From positions 62,001-126,000 of the forward strand of contig NZ_JBHMEZ010000013.1 of NCBI RefSeq assembly GCF_042427615.1: a stretch of 64,000 nt of DNA. The letters run 5' to 3'. The translations under genes were made by a program, and so were the position numbers. This document shows positions 61,725-64,000 of the stretch, one piece after another. This stretch comes from Formosa undariae (GTDB taxonomy: Bacteria > Bacteroidota > Bacteroidia > Flavobacteriales > Flavobacteriaceae). The first letter of the stretch is position 1. Every line of letters starts with the position of its first letter. Below the pieces are notes generated by a model. That model made no database searches and had not been told where the DNA came from. It saw only the letters and a program-made list of their open reading frames with translations.

Positions 61725-62468
61725 ATGAAAAAAATAGCACATATTTTTTTAATATTATTCTCATCAACTCTATTGCTTAATTGTGAAGAAGATCAGTTTG
61801 AATCGTCTCTAGATTATGTATCATTTAGTGATGTTACTTATAATTCTTCTGTAGATCCTAGTAGTACAGCTTCTAAAGATATTACAGTTTATAGTACATC
61901 AATATCTAGTACAGATCGTGTATTTGACATTGTTGTAGATTTAGATGAAACAACAGGAGATGTTAATTCTTATGAAGTTCCTACATCTGTTACAATACCA
62001 GCAAATAGCAACAAAGGTGTTTTTACCATTAATTTAGCCGATGTTAATTTAGATTGCTTCAATTATGTAGGACTTAAATTGATGCCTTATGAAGGAGTAA
62101 ATCCTGGTAATACATCTATTTTAACATATTATCAAAAACCAAGTGACACTTGTGAATTAGAAGTAAGTGGTACTCTTGATTTTACTTTTGATAGTTATGC
62201 TAGTGAAATATCTTATGAAATTCTTGACGTTGAAGGAAACGTAGTTACTTCTGGGCCTAGTGAAGCTTTTGCAGACGGTACCGCTTCTTCAAGTATTCCT
62301 GTTACTTTATGTGATGGAAGATGTTATAGTTTAGTAGTTTACGATGTATACGGAGACGGATTAGCTACTCCTGGAGAATTCTCTTTAACATTAAATGGAA
62401 AAGAATATGCTTCGGGTGGAGGAGATTTTGGTGATTCAACTTCAACTTCATTTCAAGTTTTCGAGTAA
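61725..62468 (+). CDS. Accessory lipoprotein of susCD locus 2
   Basis: Lipoprotein of 247 residues with lipobox TLLLNC and EEDQ following. The N-terminal part (about 20-145) resembles a Calx-beta or DUF4843-like beta domain (STDRVFDIVVDLDETTGDVN, TSVTIPANSNKGVFTINL). The C-terminal ~100 residues carry CYSLVVYDVYGDGLATPGEF and GGGDFGDSTSTSF, a motif set recurring in Bacteroidota adhesins and secreted proteases. Probably a surface glycan- or protein-binding partner of the susCD pair; not a named family to me. Ended by a terminator. Confidence 0.7.
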   Translation: MKKIAHIFLILFSSTLLLNCEEDQFESSLDYVSFSDVTYNSSVDPSSTASKDITVYSTSISSTDRVFDIVVDLDETTGDVNSYEVPTSVTIPANSNKGVFTINLADVNLDCFNYVGLKLMPYEGVNPGNTSILTYYQKPSDTCELEVSGTLDFTFDSYASEISYEILDVEGNVVTSGPSEAFADGTASSSIPVTLCDGRCYSLVVYDVYGDGLATPGEFSLTLNGKEYASGGGDFGDSTSTSFQVFE

Positions 62469-62489
62469 TTAAATAAATTATAGATACTA

Positions 62490-62524
62490 AAAGGAGATTG
62501 ATTTTAAATCAATCTCCTTTTTTT
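62490..62524 (+). terminator. Terminator of susCD locus 2
   Basis: Inverted repeat AAAGGAGATTGATTT with AAATCAATCTCCTTT (62490-62504 and 62506-62520) followed by TTTT, 21 bases after the last stop. Realistic pairing leaves a seven-base loop. Confidence 0.85.
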
Positions 62525-62537
62525 ATATCCTTTATTT

Positions 62538-62582
62538 AAAAAAGTCAATAGATTAATATAAAAATTAATCTATTGACTTTTT
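62538..62582 (-). terminator. Terminator of the rhomboid gene
   Basis: Arms AAAAAGTCAATAGATTAAT and ATTAATCTATTGACTTTTT with a short loop; a run of T ends it on the minus strand. It overlaps the last codons and stop of the rhomboid gene. It could also back up the susCD locus 2 terminator on the plus strand. Confidence 0.75.
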
Positions 62583-63326
62583 TTCTTTAAATATATAATG
62601 ATAGTTGGTTATAGATACATTTGTAGGGGTTTGGGTTTCTTCAGTGACTTCTTCTTCGACAGGCTTGTGCTCTATAAAATTTCCATCGGCATCAAACTGC
62701 TTTAGAAAATCATCATCATCTTCATTATAATCGGGTTGTTCCCAAGCATACTTTTTGGGTTTGGCAATTTCTCTCTTAAAAACAAGTGCAAAAAACAAAC
62801 CCGTTAACAACCCAGACAGATGTCCTTCCCAAGAAATTCCTTCTTCCATAGGTAAAACATACCAAATCATGCTCCCATATAAAAATACAACTAAAAGTGA
62901 AAGCGCAATTAATCTAAAATGTTTCGCAAATACACCTTTAAAGAAAATAAAACTTACCAAAACATAAATTAACCCGCTCGCTCCAATATGATACGATGGT
63001 CGCCCTATGCACCACGTTAAAAATCCTGAAACTAAGATACCGTAACCTAACACTTTCCAAGCGATGGGTCTGTAGAAATAGAATAAAGCAACACTTAACA
63101 CAAAAAGCGGAATGGTATTATGATATAAATGTGAAATACCCGAATGAATAAACGGACTAAAAATTATGCCTTGTAAACCTTCTAATGTACGCGGATAAAT
63201 ACCGTGTTTATTAAAAAATATATTCGTTTCCACTTCAAACCAAAACACATACCATAATATTAAAATAAATGCTAGCGGGTACGCAATGACGCCGTTAGAA
63301 AATTTAAAATGGTCGTGTTCTTTCAT
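62565..63326 (-). CDS. Rhomboid family intramembrane serine protease
   Basis: Inner-membrane protease of 253 residues with about six hydrophobic segments. The active-site Ser is in HIGASGLIYVL and the His in GHLSGLLTG. HSGISHLYHNTIPLF carries the conserved N-terminal His/Asn. A soluble acidic C-terminal tail of about 60 residues (ending KEKKSID) is cytoplasmic. Substrate unknown. Divergent from rarA. Confidence 0.92.
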   Translation of the reverse strand: MKEHDHFKFSNGVIAYPLAFILILWYVFWFEVETNIFFNKHGIYPRTLEGLQGIIFSPFIHSGISHLYHNTIPLFVLSVALFYFYRPIAWKVLGYGILVSGFLTWCIGRPSYHIGASGLIYVLVSFIFFKGVFAKHFRLIALSLLVVFLYGSMIWYVLPMEEGISWEGHLSGLLTGLFFALVFKREIAKPKKYAWEQPDYNEDDDDFLKQFDADGNFIEHKPVEEEVTEETQTPTNVSITNYHYIFKEKKSID

Positions 63327-63422
63327 GAATTAAATTTCCTTAAGATAATCAAATTGTAAACCATTTTATTTAATATGATAAAATGTCAGTCGCTAATTAT
63401 TAAATAGCTCTAAAAAATAAAG

Positions 63423-63430
63423 TAATTTTG
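63423..63430 (+). promoter_or_regulatory. Possible -7 box of rarA
   Basis: TAATTTTG matches TAnnTTTG four bases before the ATG at 63435, which would make the message leaderless. No TTG is present 19 bases upstream. Confidence 0.3.
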
Positions 63431-63434
63431 CAGT

Positions 63435-64000
63435 ATGAATGAACCTTTAGCAGAACGTTTACGACCAGAAACTTTAGACGATTATATTAGTCAATCACAT
63501 CTTGTGGGACCGCAAGGGCCATTGCGTATACAACTTAGACAAGGTTTAATTTCTTCTATGATATTCTGGGGACCTCCGGGCACAGGAAAAACGACTTTAG
63601 CCAATATTGTCGCTTCGCAATCCGGCAGACCTTTTTATACATTAAGTGCCATAAATTCCGGTGTAAAAGATATTCGTGAGGTTATAGACAAAGCCAAACA
63701 AAGTGGAGGCCTTTTTACAACAAAAAACCCGATATTATTTATCGATGAGATTCATAGATTTAGTAAATCGCAACAAGATTCTCTTTTACAAGCGGTAGAA
63801 AAAGGATGGGTTACGCTAATTGGAGCAACCACAGAAAATCCAAGTTTCGAAGTTATACCCGCGCTATTATCGCGTTGTCAGGTTTATGTTTTAAATGCCT
63901 TCGATAAAACAGATTTAGAAAACCTTTTAAGCCGTGCAATTGCAAAAGATAAGTACTTATCCGAAAAAAACATAGAACTAAAAGAAACAGCTGCTTTATT
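63435..64000 (+). CDS. rarA: Replication-associated recombination protein A (3' part outside window)
   Basis: Partial gene: 188 codons are present and the frame is open to the window edge. RarA/MgsA is an AAA+ ATPase of the clamp-loader clade acting at stalled replication forks. MNEPLAERLRPETLDDYISQ is the typical start. Walker A GPPGTGKT is at 46-53, Walker B ILFIDEIHRF at 100-109, and sensor 1 GATTENPSFEV follows. The C-terminal tetramerisation domain lies beyond position 64000. Confidence 0.95.
   Translation, partial: MNEPLAERLRPETLDDYISQSHLVGPQGPLRIQLRQGLISSMIFWGPPGTGKTTLANIVASQSGRPFYTLSAINSGVKDIREVIDKAKQSGGLFTTKNPILFIDEIHRFSKSQQDSLLQAVEKGWVTLIGATTENPSFEVIPALLSRCQVYVLNAFDKTDLENLLSRAIAKDKYLSEKNIELKETAAL

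Noticed and set aside
49151..62468. Whole-locus tandem duplication of susCD
   Set aside because: Only the promoter, leader and first ~35 codons match. Receptor bodies, SusD classes and accessory lipoproteins differ, and rlmB lies between.
1..64000. tRNA, rRNA, CRISPR arrays, insertion sequences and prophage genes
   Set aside because: None was recognised by eye in the intergenic regions or coding content. A tRNA or covariance-model search was not possible, so small RNAs could be missed.

Overview
The window is a chromosomal segment of a marine-type Flavobacteriaceae (Bacteroidota); the genus cannot be fixed from the sequence alone. Support comes from the low GC content, from promoters of the Bacteroidota form TTG-N19-TAnnTTTG (four perfect copies), from near absence of Shine-Dalgarno sequences, from signal peptides cut before Gln, from paired SusC/SusD genes, and from family-typical neighbourhoods (ftsH-LUD-cdsA-psd, enolase-citrate synthase, a PafA-like phosphatase). 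No IS element, prophage, CRISPR array, rRNA or tRNA was recognised.

Layout. 1-9.6 kb: coaD and a SulP transporter converge on a shared terminator. They are followed by an M14 carboxypeptidase, a ClC channel and a tight three-gene amidoligase cassette (RimK-like ATP-grasp, GCS2-like ligase, N-formylglutamate amidohydrolase-like hydrolase). 9-22.9 kb: housekeeping genes. These are a Nudix hydrolase, pyrE, an SRPBCC protein, birA, rsfS-ftsH, a LUD-cdsA-psd-ACBP lipid operon, a PafA-like phosphatase, mlaE-mlaF, and a sprT-manC-DUF389 operon. 22.9-28.7 kb, all on the minus strand: a guanidine-modifying hydrolase, gltA, eno, carA and an unrecognised exported protein. 28.8-46.1 kb: the complete str-S10-spc-alpha superoperon from rpsL to rplQ, including rpmJ and rpmD, which are easily overlooked because of their size. 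adk, map and tuf are absent from it.

46.2-63.3 kb: surface-related genes. There is an Omp85-like barrel protein, then two SusC/SusD loci (49.2-55.5 and 56.9-62.5 kb) carrying three accessory lipoproteins. rlmB lies between them, and a rhomboid protease and the 5' part of rarA follow. The two susC genes share a near-identical promoter, leader and signal-peptide segment although their bodies differ. Neither locus has a glycoside hydrolase or regulator in the window, so the substrates are unknown.

The best candidate for a poorly described system is the amidoligase cassette, which has the parts to build and trim a small peptide-like or glutamate-containing product. The second theme is RNA-level control inside the ribosomal superoperon. 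It includes a terminator-like hairpin between rpsJ and rplC, a hairpin ahead of rpsH, and, between rpsK and rpsD, a terminator whose loop carries the -33 box of a new promoter followed by a folded leader ahead of rpsD. Most of the rest is ordinary core genome.
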